A stretch of 64,000 nucleotides of DNA from Tupaia tana (GCA_026018925.1 JAKSZU010000013.1:82670291-82734290), one strand, 5' to 3'. Positions 32,641 through 44,424 are shown, counted from the first letter of the stretch. The notes: generated from the letters alone by a model not told the origin. Made by a program: numbers and translations.

Positions 32641-32824
32641 CCTATTTTTAGTGATTTTGGATGTAGAATGCCAACCTCCTTCTTGAGGGCTTGTTCTGAT
32701 TCACATACACCAGCAGTGCATGTGCATAGGCTTGCTTATTTCACCATATCATCCTCAGTCTTATTATTGGTGTTTATTACTTTAATCATTTGCTGTTAAA
32801 ATGATAGAAAAGATGGTATATTTA

Positions 32825-33050
32825 AAATAGTTTTTCCTTATTCATAATAGATCATGTGCATGCACATGTGGAAATGATGAGGAAGAGAGATGAGAGAAGG
32901 AGAAAAGTGAGTACCATCCACAAGTTCTGTTCCACTGCAGTCTCTTTCCGCCAGTCCTCCAGCCCATTGGATCTTGGGTACTTGTGCATGCCTGGAGTGT
33001 TTCAGGTTGACCGGGCCTCAGATTCAAACCATGGTCATCATGTGACATAC
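32825..33050 (-). mobile_element. Old SINE
   Basis: ATTCATAATAGATCATGTGC, CTCCAGCCCATTGGATCTTGG and CAGATTCAAACCATGG (B-box side). Confidence 0.6.
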
Positions 33051-33156
33051 AGTTTCTCTTTGAGAATCACTGCAGTACTATGGAGTCAGCTCAAGATAGT
33101 ATATTTTTATAGTTTTAATTTGCATTTCTTTCATTACTAGTATATTTCTACTTTTT

Positions 33157-33415
33157 TTTTTTTTTGAAGAGGTTTTCACTATAGGGCACGTGCACTCGCC
33201 AGACAGAGAGAGACAGAGAGACAGAAAGGGAGAAATCACCCTCCAGGGAGGATGGTCACGCCACAATCCCTTCTCCTCCATTCTCCTCTCGGGATCTTGG
33301 GCACGCATGCACACGCACCCGGCGTGAGTGTTAAGCCACCGGGTCCGGGACGCGAACCGCGGTCGACTACATGGGAGTCCAGCGACATAGCCATTACACT
33401 AACTGCTGGTTCCTC
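33157..33415 (-). mobile_element. SINE family A, young
   Basis: A complete copy with 15-bp TSD ATATTTCTACTTTTT at 33142-33156 and 33416-33430, inside the old L1. Confidence 0.95.
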
Positions 33416-33745
33416 ATATTTCTACTTTTTAATATAAAATTACTTACTATTTACCCATTTTTTTTCCAGCAGGACTACTTGATGTTTTTATTTGTGACTT
33501 TATATTTTAAGTTTTAAAAATAATTAACAATTTTTAATGTGCAGAAATTAATTTGCTTGTCAAATCTATTTATTATGTCTTTTGCCATTATTTAATTGAT
33601 TGTATGCTTGAAACGGTACTCTTCTGTAGTTATTTATATGTTTTTCCTAGTAATTTTAGTTTTTATACTAAACTTCTTTTTTTAATGATTAAAATATCTA
33701 TTATAAAACCAAGGGCAATCAACATACATTAAGAATAAAGAAGGG

Positions 33746-33851
33746 GTCAGCGGGTGGCGTGGTGGTTGAGGCACTGGACTGTCACATGGCTGGGCATGGT
33801 TTGAGTCCTGGACCAGGTGATTTGCTTTCTCACTTCTCTTTCTCTAACACA

Positions 33852-33883
<32 letters not shown>

Positions 33884-33907
33884 GGTGAGTTTATGTCCCC
33901 TATAGCA

Positions 33908-33944
<37 letters not shown>

Positions 33945-33945
33945 T
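33746..33945 (+). mobile_element. SINE family A, short form
   Basis: GGGGTCAGCGGGTGGCGTGG head runs into TGCTTTCTCACTTC. It has a (TC)n stretch and an (AAT)n tail at 33907-33941. Confidence 0.88.
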
Positions 33946-34307
33946 GACAAAAGATTCTCTCCGCAAATAAAATATTACATTTATTTCTCCTCTGTTGTAT
34001 CTATGTTCATTCTACTTTTTAGTGCTTTCACAACAGCGAATACACAGACACACATATATATAGATGTGTGAGTTGTATAGAAGCTAAATGTTTGACAATC
34101 AAATTCCCCCTATTAGGACGGATTGGAGATGAGATGTAAGAAAAGTAAAATGAGATCAATGAACTAAGATCAGATAATGGAGGGACCTGAAACTTCAGTT
34201 TCAAAAACATTGTTAATGGTATCGATTTTCTTATATGTAAAATGAGAAGCATAGATTAATGTTAAGTTTCTTCACAGTTTTAATGTTTTAGCAAGACAAA
34301 AGTCACT

Positions 34308-34557
34308 GTGGGCCAACCTGGGTCCTGGTGGTTAAGTTGGCTGGGTCCCACACGGCTGACTGTGTAGTTCAAGTTGCAGGCCTCGTGGCTTGGAAAACAC
34401 AGCAAGTGTACGTGTGGGGGTGCTCAAAACCATGAAAGAAGAGAGAGATGGAGGAGAAGGGATTGTGCCTTTGAGGGGTGCTTTCTTGCTTTCTCCCCCC
34501 CCCCCCCATCTCTCTGTGGTGAGCATATGCACCTTCCGAAACAGTTTTTAAAAAAGA
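34308..34557 (+). mobile_element. SINE family A, old copy
   Basis: GGTGGTTAAGTTGGCTGG, GGAGGAGAAGGGATTGTG and a C-run near 34500. Confidence 0.75.
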
Positions 34558-34639
34558 AGATGAAGATTCTTTTTTTTTTTTTCCTCTTGATCCCTTTCTT
34601 ACCACCACCTATTCAAGGGAAAAAAAAAAAAAAAATAGA

Positions 34640-34797
34640 AGCAAAATATTTAAGGGACACAAAAATGGGAAATTTTTTGTTGATGGTGATGTGAATGCTA
34701 GTATCTTTGACTGGACTAATATATACTATATTCATGCTAGGAAAATTCATTTTGTATGCTGTAAAAATATGCAGTGATTGAACGTAAAAAAAAATGA
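34640..34797 (+). mobile_element. L1/HAL1-type 3' tail
   Basis: GGGAAATTTTTTGTTGATGG, CTATATTCATGCTAGGAAAA and TTTTGTATGCTGTAAAAATA. Confidence 0.65.
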
Positions 34798-34904
34798 AAG
34801 AACAAGAAAAAATATTACTGTGATAAATGTAGGAAAACTGTCTCAGTCAGGCAGCTTGCCTCTGGAAAAGCATAGGAGGTGGGATGGCATCATTAAAGTG
34901 TGTG

Positions 34905-35178
34905 TGAGGGAGGTTAGGTGGCACGGTGGATGGGGTATGGGACTCCCACATGGCCTACTGTGGTTCAGATCCCAGACATGGCAGCATGAGGCTCCCTCCA
35001 GATATGTGTGTGTGTATGTGTGTGTGTGTGTATGTGTGTGCCCAAAATCCCAAGAAAAGAATGGAGGATAAGGGACTGTGACATGGCCATCCCTCCTGGA
35101 GAGGAATTTCTCACTTTTTTTGTCTCTTTGGAGAGCACATGCACCCTATAACAAAAATCTCTCTAAATAAATAAATAA
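34905..35178 (+). mobile_element. SINE family A
   Basis: Complete, with internal GT expansion at 35004-35041 and an AAAT tail leading into a (TG)n run. Confidence 0.85.
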
Positions 35179-35179
35179 A

Positions 35180-35212
<33 letters not shown>
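35180..35212. repeat. (TG)n microsatellite
   Basis: About 15 TG units next to the SINE tail. Confidence 0.9.
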
Positions 35213-35214
<2 letters not shown>

Positions 35215-35495
35215 CCACAGATATATATTGCTTGTAGACAGAATTTAAAATGTGTTACCTAAGTAGGAGCCATTCATTTACAATGTATATACATGCATGG
35301 TTATAAAAAATCAATTCAAAAGCATTTTCTTTAAAAATATAGAAATCCTTGTGGGGAATAAAGGTGATGGAAGTGTTGAAGGCAGGAATGTATTGCCTCC
35401 TACTTCTAAAGTGTTACTCTAAATTGCTCTGCTAGACTATTTGAAGTAGAAGTCACTGGTCAAGTTATTAAGATTAGGTTGTAAGTTGGGAACAG

Positions 35496-35700
35496 AGGGC
35501 CAGCTTGGGCTGTGGGAGTGGCCTAAGGCTGTGTGACACTGGACCCACTTGAGAAGGTACCCAGTCCGAGTGCCAGGGCCTTCCTGTGTACACTGTCTAG
35601 TGCACATACCCATGATCCTCTCTGGCAGAGGCTGGAGGCACGAGGATTCTCTAGTCTGTCCATCTGTCTTTTTCATGGAAGAAATAAATAAACTTAAAAA
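35496..35700 (+). mobile_element. SINE family B
   Basis: GGACCCACTTGAGAAGGTACCC and GAAATAAATAAACTTAAAAA tail, like 5463-5640. Confidence 0.65.
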
Positions 35701-36309
35701 GCAATTGGAAGCATAGCTTTAGGTAGTCAAGAAAAGGGAATAGATTTCTTATCATTAGGAGAAGACTCATTTTGGGGAGGCAATTTCTTTTTCTCTAAAC
35801 AATTTGAGATATGATTGTTCTATTGAGCAGCGTGGTGTGAATTAATTCTAGCCGGTGGAATAATGGGAAGCAACTAGAAACTGTGGTTTGCAAATGAGGA
35901 GGGGGGTACTTCAGATTGCCCGTGCAATTGCTCACAGCCAATCCTGCATCTCGTAATATCATGTGTCACAATAATGTGGCTTGGTGTGTTATGCCACCTT
36001 TTAGAAAGAAACTTAGCAGTAGCAGGAAAAACAAAAAACAAAAAACAACAGATTATCTCTGGGGAAGATAATTTTCAAGTGTTTATTTTTCTTCAGGTAT
36101 TTCACAGAAGTTTTACAAAACATATGTTATTTTAATTATAAAAGTAATATAAATTCTTGAAGAAAATGTGGGAACACAGAAAAGTACACATAAGAAAAAA
36201 TATTAGCATGTCAGTGCAGTGTCCTCCAATTTTCCTTGCATGCATACAGGTATTTGTTAAACAGGGTGCATGCTATAAGCATACTAGGTATGCTTTGAGA
36301 ACACGTTTT
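35701..36309 (-). other. Unassigned sequence with an old L1 piece at its right end
   Basis: 36080-36309 resembles an inverted L1M 3' end (TTAATTATAAAAGTAATATAA). The rest was not recognised. Confidence 0.4.
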
Positions 36310-36323
36310 AAAACAATTGTCAG

Positions 36324-36592
36324 GGGACCAGCAGTTGGTGTAATGGCTATGTCACTGGACTCCCATGTAGTCGACCTCAGCTCAAGTCCCAGACCTGGTG
36401 GCTTAAACTCACACTGGGCGCATGTGCGTGCGTGCCCAAGATCCTGAGAGGAGAACGGAGGAGAAGGGGTTGTGGCATGGCCACTTCCCTGGTGGTGGAT
36501 TTCTCGCTTTCTGTCTTTCTGTTTCTCTCTTTGTCTTTCTGATAAGCGCACACTCCCTATAGCAAAAACCTCTCAAAACAAACAAACGAACA
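36324..36592 (+). mobile_element. SINE family A, young
   Basis: A complete copy with 14-bp TSD AAAACAATTGTCAG at 36310-36323 and 36593-36606. Confidence 0.95.
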
Positions 36593-36606
36593 AAAACAAT
36601 TGTCAG

Positions 36607-36812
36607 CAGGTGTGTGTACTCACCAGAGAGAAAGGAGGGAAGTGGGTGGGGGGGCTCCCCTAATGGAGCATAGTCACACCACAATCCCTTCTCCATTTCT
36701 ACATCCTGTCCTAATTTGGGGCATGCACACACACACTGAATTTATTATTCAAGCTACCAGGTCTGGGACTTGAACCAAAGTTAGCCATGTGATTAAAAAC
36801 ACTTTTAACCAG
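36607..36812 (-). mobile_element. SINE family A, old, truncated
   Basis: GTGTACTCACCAGAGAG, CCACAATCCCTTCTCC and CAGGTCTGGGACTTGAACC. Confidence 0.75.
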
Positions 36813-36959
36813 AGAAACAACATTTTGAAAAACTCAACTTATTTTCTCTGATTAAGGTCCTTCCTAGGTGCTGGTAATCGCATCGTAAAGTAGATAGGCA
36901 TGGACTTTGCCTTCCTGGAGGGCAAAAAATGTTTTCCATGCGATGGAGTGTTCTCAGCA

Positions 36960-37122
36960 ACCACATTTTATTACCACATTCCTTTCTTTTCCATTCTCCC
37001 CTCAGGATTTTGGGTATGCACATACACATGTCTGGCATGAAAACTGCTGGGTTCAGGACTTGATCCATACAGTTGGATGGGATTCAGCTATCTTAACCTA
37101 CACACCACCTGTGAGCCCGCAA
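36960..37122 (-). mobile_element. SINE family A, partial
   Basis: Starts mid-body at CATTCCTTTCTTTTCC and runs to the head complement CACACCACCTGTGAGCCC. Confidence 0.7.
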
Positions 37123-37409
37123 ACATTTTTGTTTGTTTGTTTCTGTGTATGTGTGTTTTGGTAGGAAAAATGTAAAGAGCCTGTAGTCATCTCCAGTCAT
37201 TGTTCCAAATGAAACTCAGAGGTTATTCTAAGGGATACTCGATTCAGTGCCCTTTCCCTTATCTCATAAGACCACTTCCCTGAATAGCAATGGCAAGATT
37301 TCATGGTAAGAAGCTCATTCCATGGTGAGATATAGTTCCCAAGAGTAGCCTTCTGGGATGCACTTTTAGTTTCTATAAAAATCACTTCATCAAGCTGCAC
37401 TTGTTGCTA

Positions 37410-37598
37410 CTCATTTGGGCATGAGTCACCTCTTTGTGCATTCACCAGTGAGAGAAAGGGAAAGTAAGAACTCTCTTGCCACGGAGAAATGGCCACATCA
37501 CAATCTTTTCTCCTCCATTTCTTCTTTTGGGACTTTGGGCATGCGTGCACAGGCATCCAGTGTGTTTCGCAACTACCACCTTACTGACACACCCCACT
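37410..37598 (-). mobile_element. SINE family A, old, partial
   Basis: TTCACCAGTGAGAGAAAGG, CTTTTCTCCTCCATTTC and GGGCATGCGTGCAC. Confidence 0.7.
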
Positions 37599-37603
37599 TC
37601 TTT

Positions 37604-37668
37604 TTGTTGTTTTAGAGAGATTTTTGCTATAGGGTGCATGTTCTTGCCAGAGAGTGAGAAATGAACGG
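37604..37668 (-). mobile_element. SINE family A, 3'-end fragment
   Basis: AGAGAGATTTTTGCTATAGGG followed by about 35 bp of body, then it stops. Confidence 0.75.
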
Positions 37669-37679
37669 GATGGGGAACG

Positions 37680-38050
37680 GGCATTATCCATTCCGTGGGG
37701 AGCTGATAGAACAATAAGGTGGAGGAAGGAGGCATCTGCCCCCTTCTTCCCACCTTCTGCTTGAGCTGAGTATCCTCTTGTCTTCTCCTGTCTTTGTACT
37801 GAGACCATTGACTTCCCTAGTTCTCAGTCTTTGGACTTGGGCTGAATTACCCTACCAGCTTTCCTGAGTCTGTAGTTTACACATGGCAGATCACGAAACT
37901 TTTTAGCTTCTATAATCTTGTGAGCCATTTCCTCCCAATAAATCTCTCCCTCTCTCTTTCTCTCTCTATGCAAATGTGTGCATACTCACACAAACACTAT
38001 TGGATGCACACTATTGGTTCTGTTTCTCTGGAGACTTTGACCCACCAATA
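37680..38050 (+). repeat. Old interspersed repeat, not named
   Basis: CAATAAATCTCTCCCTCTCT and ATTGGTTCTGTTTCTCTGGA resemble the 3' end of a common old mammalian repeat. Confidence 0.5.
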
Positions 38051-38194
38051 ACCCGCATGGGCTGGCCTGTAATCATTGTCTACCTAGAACCTGCAAAAAT
38101 TTACTGCCTAATTAAAGGCATCAGTAGTTCATATTTTTCCTCAGTGGGCATGACCTTTGTCTGCTCCAAAGTCATACAAGTTTGAGAACTGCTG

Positions 38195-38340
38195 ATCTGT
38201 AAGATGGGGGTTAAGATGACTTGGCGTGCTTACCTCACTGAATTATTGTAAGGATCAAATGAGATTATATGCAAACTGGCTTTGAAAACTGTGATGTGCT
38301 CCACAAATGCATGAGATATTGTCATTCATGTAACACTAAT
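38195..38340 (+). mobile_element. MIR
   Basis: TCTGTAAGATGGGGGTTAAG, CACTGAATTATTGTAAGGAT and CAAATGAGATTATATGC match the MIR 3' half. Confidence 0.8.
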
Positions 38341-39125
38341 TTAATTGTCACTGGGCACTTGTACTGTGGTATAAAGATGAATGACATGGCTATGATATTT
38401 AGACGATAAATAGATCCCATGCCTTAAGTTTGCTGAGATGGAGTTTCTCCTTGGCTCGCTTGGGAAACATCCACTTCTTGATTTTGCAATGCTATTTTGC
38501 TATAGAAGAAAAGTGACTTGAACAGAGGGGTTTGGAGCATACAGCTCCTTAGTCTGCCTTCTTTCTTTTTTAGGGGAGGTCTCAAACTATGCTTTTTGTA
38601 TATGAAATATGTCAAATAAAGAGTGTGTAGTGCAAAGGAGAGGTGGATTTTAGTATATGCAAGTCCATTTTCTAGAAGCTCTGGATGATCAGGTATTTAG
38701 CTCAGTCACTGGTGACTCCCTAGACCTTGGCCTCTGTCATTCTTTTGAATGATGCTCCTTGGGACAGGTCCTATGAACTAATTTGACAACTCTATCCGAG
38801 TGTGCCATGTGTGCTGGAGGATGTGGGAAAGACGCATGGTCTGTGGTTCTTAGCTGGCCCAACAGGAGTAATTCTAGGCCAAAAATACCTCGTAAGAGCC
38901 TTCCCTGGCACTGCGGTTGACAGCTAATAGCCTCACACTTAGAAACAGTTTCGTGCTTCATCAGACCTACTGCATGCCTCTCCCTCTATTCCTTCCCCAG
39001 GGGCTTCCCTTTCTTTCTCCCCTCTGTCCTCCTCTCACAAGAGATAAAGACAAAACACAGAGCAAAGCCAATGCAGACAGTGCTAGGAGTCTGTATTACC
39101 AATTTCAAACAAATTGGAAGCTTCA
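38341..39125. other. No gene supported
   Basis: The minus strand has a short reading KCEAISCQPQCQGRLLR before GTATTT near 38886-38935, which I do not accept as an exon. No repeat recognised. Confidence 0.4.
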
Positions 39126-39129
39126 GAAT

Positions 39130-39436
39130 AAAACACAATGACTTATTTATTGATTGATTTTTATTTTTATTTATTTATTTATTTATTTTCCATAGGGCAT
39201 GTGCACTTGCTGGAGAAAAACAGATGGTGAGAGGGAAAGTGAGAGCTCACCTCTCAGGGGGCATGGCCATGCCATGATCCCTTCTTCTCCATTCTCCTCC
39301 TGGGATTTGGGGCACACATACACACACACACACACACACTTGCCCAAAGTGATTTTCAAGTCCCAAATCTGGGACACGATCTGTGGTTGGACATGTGGGA
39401 GTCCAGTGCTGTAACCACTGCGTCACCTGCTGTTTC
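39130..39436 (-). mobile_element. SINE family A
   Basis: ATTT-rich tail, CCATAGGGCATGTGCACTTG and a CA run near 39318-39338. Confidence 0.85.
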
Positions 39437-39886
39437 CCGCAAGTTTGTATTGAAACTAGCTAAGTGAGGGGAGTATGGAAGCAGGTTAGGAGTCACTGGG
39501 AGCAGAGAGAAGACTAGGGTGCAGAGTTTCAAAACAGGATCTGCTGGCCTGCTCTGCAGAATTTTATCTCAAGAGAACTGGATTCCGCATGCAATCTTTG
39601 TAAAATGTTGGTAATGTGAGCACATCTCCTCAGTGATCATCATACGAGAAAGTTGCAACAGCAGGTATGTGGGGAAAGGATGCTCACTCCTAGCAGTGTG
39701 GCATAGGCCAGCGTGTTGGGCCCAGGACAACTGCAGGGCATGGATTCCTGGAGGGGAAGGGCAGCAACAATGTTGAAAGTAACTTCACAGCATGTATTTC
39801 AGGGATGTCTCATGTCAAGGAGCCAGAGCCAAAGAGAGGTGGGGACTTTCAGAAGAGAAGAAATGTTGAAAGGAAGTGGAGAGGAT
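39437..39886. other. No gene or repeat recognised
   Basis: Single-copy-looking sequence between two SINEs. Confidence 0.4.
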
Positions 39887-39903
39887 GAAAGAAGGGACAT
39901 TTT

Positions 39904-40177
39904 GGGGCCAGCAGCTAGCGTAATGGCTATGTCACTGGATTCCCATGTAGTCGACAACAGTTCGAGTCCCGGACCCAGTGGCTTAAACTCATGCTGGGCG
40001 TGTGTGCGTGCATGCCCAAGATCCCAAGAGGAGAATGGAAGAGAACGGATTGCGGTGTGGCCATCCCCCCTGGGGGGTAATTTCTCACTTTCTATCTCTC
40101 TGTCTCTCTCTGTCTTTCTGGCCAGCACACGTACCCTATGGCAAAAACCTTTAAAAAAAAAAAAAGGAAGAAAGAAA
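39904..40177 (+). mobile_element. SINE family A, young
   Basis: A complete copy with TSD GAAAGAAGGGACATTT (16 bp) at 39887-39902 and 40178-40193. Confidence 0.95.
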
Positions 40178-40423
40178 GAAAGAAGGGACATTTTTAACTG
40201 TATCTCTTTCTATGGTGGTAGGGAACGTCTATGAAGGGTCACATGAAGTTCTTGACAAGGAGGCCTCACTCTTTTCTAGGAAGCCGAGGACCAGATAGCT
40301 AGACTAAGAGGCATGAATGCCTGCTTCTTTTTACCCTCACCTCTTTTCATGAAGTCCATTGAGTTTTAATTTTATTGTCTTAAATTGAGACAAAAATGAT
40401 TTAATCTTCTCTGGATCTGGAAG

Positions 40424-40496
40424 AAGGACTGGAAGTAGCAATGACGGTGTCAGCGAGAGAATAGAGAATAGAACCTTAGTGCTACTTCCAGTCCTT
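40424..40496. repeat. Perfect 17-bp inverted repeat, 39-nt loop
   Basis: AAGGACTGGAAGTAGCA at 40424-40440 and its exact complement TGCTACTTCCAGTCCTT at 40480-40496. Confidence 0.9.
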
Positions 40497-40555
40497 TTTC
40501 CAGTCCTCTCTTCCTAGCAAGAGAGTAGAAATTCTCACTCTCCAACTCTCATTTT

Positions 40556-40815
40556 TCTTTTCAGAGGTTTTTGCTTTACAGGATGTGCTCTCACCAAAGA
40601 GAGAGAGACAGAGACAGTGAGAGGAAAAGTGAGTAATCGCCTCCCATGGGGGATGGCCACACTGCAATCTCTTCTCCTCCGGTCTCCTCCCAGGATCTTG
40701 GGGATGCACGCATACGTACCTGGCATGATTTTGAAGCCACCAAGTCTAGGACTTGAGCCATGGTCAGCCACGTGGGAGTCCAGCAATATAACCATTATGT
40801 CATCTGCTGGCGCCA
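40556..40815 (-). mobile_element. SINE family A, older copy
   Basis: CAGAGGTTTTTGCTTTACAGG to CATCTGCTGGCGCC. Confidence 0.87.
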
Positions 40816-41309
40816 AGCCTCAGTTTTAAAACCTGAAAACCTCATTTTAAAAACCTCAGGAGAGGCTCTGGTCCTAAAGATCTTCAAAACTTTACTAAGG
40901 CCCTTTCTCCTTCCAGTTACAACATCGCAGAGGGTTGCACTATCCAAGAGCCTGACTAGGTGTGATTCTTACTGCAAGTTGACTTGGGGAAGGCAAATTT
41001 CCTGGGAGAGACTATGAAGCTAAAGGTCATCATATCAGGAGAAAAGGGAAAAGTATCTTTAGCAATAAGTAGACAATGTAGCCATGTAGGGTGTAGTCTA
41101 GAGAGTGCTGCCAACAAAGACAGCCTCCAGTGAAATGTACGTGAATCACCAGGGAGCCGGATGACAAGGCTGACAGTGGGTGGAGAAGGTGGCTAAGGGT
41201 GTGAAAGGGAATGACTACATTATAAGAGGCATCTTAGGGGGAAAGAATCTGGATCAAGTCAACTCTTTTTTTTCCCCAATGTTCTCCACTTAGCTATTAG
41301 GGAAAACAA

Positions 41310-41355
<46 letters not shown>

Positions 41356-41524
41356 TGGGGGCGTTGTATCTGGGTTGGCATTCAGCAATGACTCACACAA
41401 AGAAAAGCAATGATACTTAGGAAAGAGTCTTCCTCACATCAAAGTTCAGTGTTTCAAAGAACTCATGTGTTGTGTTTTCTTCTTATCTTGGTGTTTATTT
41501 TTTATTAGAAATACCAGGGTTTCA
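40816..41524. other. No gene; one GT microsatellite
   Basis: Contains (GT)n at 41311-41354. Nothing else recognised. Confidence 0.45.
41311..41354. repeat. (GT)n microsatellite
   Basis: About 21 uninterrupted GT units. Confidence 0.92.
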
Positions 41525-41526
41525 AA

Positions 41527-41742
41527 GCCAGTAGGTGGTGTAGTGGTTATGGCGCTAGACTCCAATACGGTCAACTGTGGTTTGAGTTCCAGAGCTGGCA
41601 CCTTGAAACTCATGCTGGGCACATGTACATGTGTGCCCAAAATCCCAAGAGCAGAATGGAGGAGAAGGGATTGTGGCGTGGGCATCCCACCTGGAAGGTG
41701 ATATCTCACTTTCTGTCTCTTTGGAGAGCACATGCACTCTAT

Positions 41743-41775
<33 letters not shown>

Positions 41776-41776
41776 C
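41527..41776 (+). mobile_element. SINE family A with 28-bp A-tail
   Basis: AAGCCAGTAGGTGGTGTAGTGG head and CTCTATAGTTTAAAA end. The A-run extends to about 41774. Confidence 0.88.
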
Positions 41777-42039
41777 TCTAGAAAAAGAAATTGAGTTTCA
41801 AGATCACTGCCCTGTACAGACTTGATAGGACTTTTTCACAGAAAATACTTCTAGTCTGGACCCGTAATTATTAAAATGTGAAAAAAATTTTGACGGATGG
41901 AACATGTTAAACAGCTTAACTCTGTTGAATACTGCAGTTTATGTTTAAGTCTAACTTGAACTGCTACCTATAGTGTTGTATCTGAGGATATGTTGAGATG
42001 ACTCTGGCAAAGACTTTATTAATCCTCAATATCTTATTT

Positions 42040-42298
42040 ATTTATTTTTTAAGAGAGATTTTTGCTATTGGGCATGTGTACTTGCCAGAGAGACAGAGAG
42101 AGACAGAAAGCAAGAAATCATCCCCTAAGAAAGATGGCAATGCAGCAGTCTTTCCTCTTCTACTTTCCTCTTGGGATTTTGGGTATGCAAGCACACGTGC
42201 CTGGTGTGAGTTTCAAGCCTCCAGGCCCAGGACTTGAATTGTAGTAGGCCATGTGGGAGTCCAGTGAAGTAACCATTATGTCATCTGCTGGTCTGTCA
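42040..42298 (-). mobile_element. SINE family A
   Basis: AAGAGAGATTTTTGCTATTGGG to TCATCTGCTGGTCTG. Confidence 0.88.
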
Positions 42299-42345
42299 AC
42301 ACTGTATTTTAATACCTGGGTCATAATGCTAAAAACAACCCTGTA

Positions 42346-42600
42346 GGGGACCATCAATGGCATACTGGTTAAGGCGCTGAACTCCCACAGAGCTGATCAT
42401 GGTTCAGGTTCCAGACCTGGCAGCTTGAAACTCATGCCAGGCATATGTGCATGCATTCCCAAAATTCCAAGAGGAGAATGAGAAGGGATTGTGGCATGGC
42501 CATCTCCGCTGGGGGGTGATTTTTCACTTTCTCTCTCCATCTCTCTGGTGAGTGCACGTACCCTATAACAAAAATCTCTCTCTCTCTCAAAAAATAAAAA
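42346..42600 (+). mobile_element. SINE family A
   Basis: GGGGACCATCAATGGCATACTGG, GGTTCAGGTTCCAG and ACCCTATAACAAAAATCTC. Confidence 0.88.
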
Positions 42601-43085
42601 AAGCCTTTAAAATTAAATGGGAGGTGTTGCTTGTTATATTATATTGGTAACAGGGACACCAGATGGGTAGGTTATAGGAAAATAGATTGTGTTGGCAAAT
42701 TGATAGCGTGGACAGCAGGCCAAGGATAAGAGTATTCTTCAACTCTAGTTCTAAGAGTTTAGCAGTGAACATATCTCAAAATTTCCCTTCTTTAGTGGAA
42801 GAGTTAGGAATATTGAGGAACAAATCTATAAAATTCACTGATTCTCTCATTTCCCAGATAATATCAACAATGCCACTTTGGGGCTCGATAACATTACCTT
42901 TTCTTTGCTCTGAAGGGCTGTTTTCAGTACTATGAAGTTTCCTTTCATCTAGCTTAGTTGAGTGGACAGAATATTGAGTTAGCAAATATGAGAGTTGGGA
43001 TTACAGTCCTATGGACTATTAGTGCGGCAACAGGACTCACCAGGAAATGCGTATAATTGAAAAAAAAAAGAAACGGAATGGTTTC
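42601..43085. other. No gene or repeat recognised
   Basis: No supported exon. Confidence 0.4.
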
Positions 43086-43089
43086 ATAA

Positions 43090-43600
43090 ATTGTGTGAGT
43101 ATGTATTATTTGTGAGATCCCTTAATCCTTACAACAACAAGAGGAGTAGACCCCATTAGACCCATTACTGCTTCCATTATACAGATGAGAAGAATGAGGC
43201 GTTTGGACAAGTGTGTTGGCCATTGGCCAAGGCATGTGACTGTTAAGGGGAGGGGCCAGGATTTGAATGTGGGTATTTGAATTCCAGAGACTGTGCTCTT
43301 TTTTTATTTTGAGAGGCTTTTGCTATATGGTGCGTGCGCTCGCCTGACAGACAGAGAGAGAGACATAGAGACAGAAAGCGAGAAATCACCCCCCAGAGGG
43401 GATGGTCACGCCGTAATCCCTTCTCCTCCATTCTCCTCTCGGGATCTTGGGCACGCACGCACACGCGCCCGGCGTGAGTTTTAAGCCACCGGGTCTGGGA
43501 CGTGAACCGTGGTCGACTATGTGGGAGTCCAGAGACATAGCCATTACTCTAACTGCTGGTTCCCCAGAGACTGTGCTCTTAATGGCTGTACCTATAAATA
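43090..43600 (-). mobile_element. MIR, interrupted by a young SINE
   Basis: CCTTACAACAACAAGAGGAG, ATTATACAGATGAGAAGAATG and GGGCCAGGATTTGAA match the MIR complement. The SINE sits at 43301-43563. Confidence 0.8.
43301..43563 (-). mobile_element. SINE family A, young, in MIR
   Basis: Perfect 17-bp TSD CCAGAGACTGTGCTCTT at 43284-43300 and 43564-43580. Confidence 0.96.
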
Positions 43601-43784
43601 AGAAAGACACTTTGCTATTAAAGAGATTCAGATGCATAACCTATCCATGATATAAAGAGAATTGTACTTTAATAAAGATGTGTACAAAGTGCAATGGAGC
43701 CCAAAGGATGAAGCAATTAAGTTCAAGGATCTTTATATTAATAATAAATCTAAGCATGAGATTGAGTCAGTGCTATGGTTTTGT

Positions 43785-44030
43785 TTTATTTGGTTTTAAT
43801 TCTCTAGAGAGTGTGTGAATTTATGTGTGCATGAGAGAGAGCACCCCTGTGGGGCATGGTCGTGCAGCAATCCCTTTTCGCTGTTTCTTGCTTCAGTCAA
43901 GATTTGGGGCACATATACACAAAGGCTAGTATATTTTTCAAGCCATGGGGGCCAGGACTATGTGGTCAGCCATGTGGGATCTGGCTCCCAATGCAGAATG
44001 CTTAACCACCATGCAGTGGGGTTAGCCTTT
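43785..44030 (-). mobile_element. SINE family A, old copy
   Basis: GAGAGAGCACCCCTGTGGGG, GCAGCAATCCCTTTTCGC and CTTAACCACCATGCAGTGG. Confidence 0.7.
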
Positions 44031-44031
44031 T

Positions 44032-44424
44032 TGCTGTGGTTTTGAATGTCCCTCGCTCCCAAATTCATGTGTTGAGATTTTCTTATGACAGATTAAGAGG
44101 ATGAAAATTTAATCTGATACAGTGTTGAAAGAAGGGGAATTTAACAGGAGATTAGGATTAAAATAATCTAGGTGGGACCCCCATAATTAAATCCTGGTGG
44201 GTATATAAGGAGGAGAAATGAGACAGGCAGAGACACTGATGGATACAGAGTCTCCCTTCTGCTCTTGTTCTTGTGATGTGATGCTTCAGGGCTCTACAAG
44301 ACCTCCACAAGATGTGACCCTGGACCTTAGACCTCCAAACACAAGCTGAATAAATCTCTATTTTTATAAATCACCCAATTTCAGGTATTTTGTTTTACTA
44401 GCAACAAAATGGACTAGAAAGGAC
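44032..44424 (+). mobile_element. MaLR LTR (MLT1-type), solo
   Basis: It starts near TG, with TTTTGAATGTCCC and CCAAATTCATGTGTTGAG. The late part has GCTGAATAAATCTCTA (polyadenylation signal), ATAAATCACCCAATTTCAGG and ATGGACTAG. It is a solo LTR of an ancient ERVL-MaLR; no internal retroviral genes are seen. Confidence 0.7.

Larger units (their letters stand above)
30525..33720 (-). mobile_element. Old L1 (L1ME-like), minus strand, heavily interrupted
   Basis: Pieces at 30525-30600, 31216-31384, 32120-32274, 32641-32820, 33060-33140 and 33416-33720 follow the usual order of an inverted L1M 3' region. Landmarks are TAATTTGCATTTCTTTCATTAC and TGCCAACCTCCTTCTTGAG-type wording. MITE M2 and SINEs fill the gaps. 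Confidence 0.6.

Noticed and set aside
38880-38960. A Cys-rich minus-strand reading (KCEAISCQPQCQGRLLR) before a GTATTT, considered as an SVEP1-type exon
   Set aside because: The acceptor side lacks a good pyrimidine tract, there is no clear EGF or sushi spacing, and it is isolated.
39713-40234. A 173-residue open frame on the plus strand
   Set aside because: Its second half is a young family A SINE and the first half has no recognisable domain or splice context.
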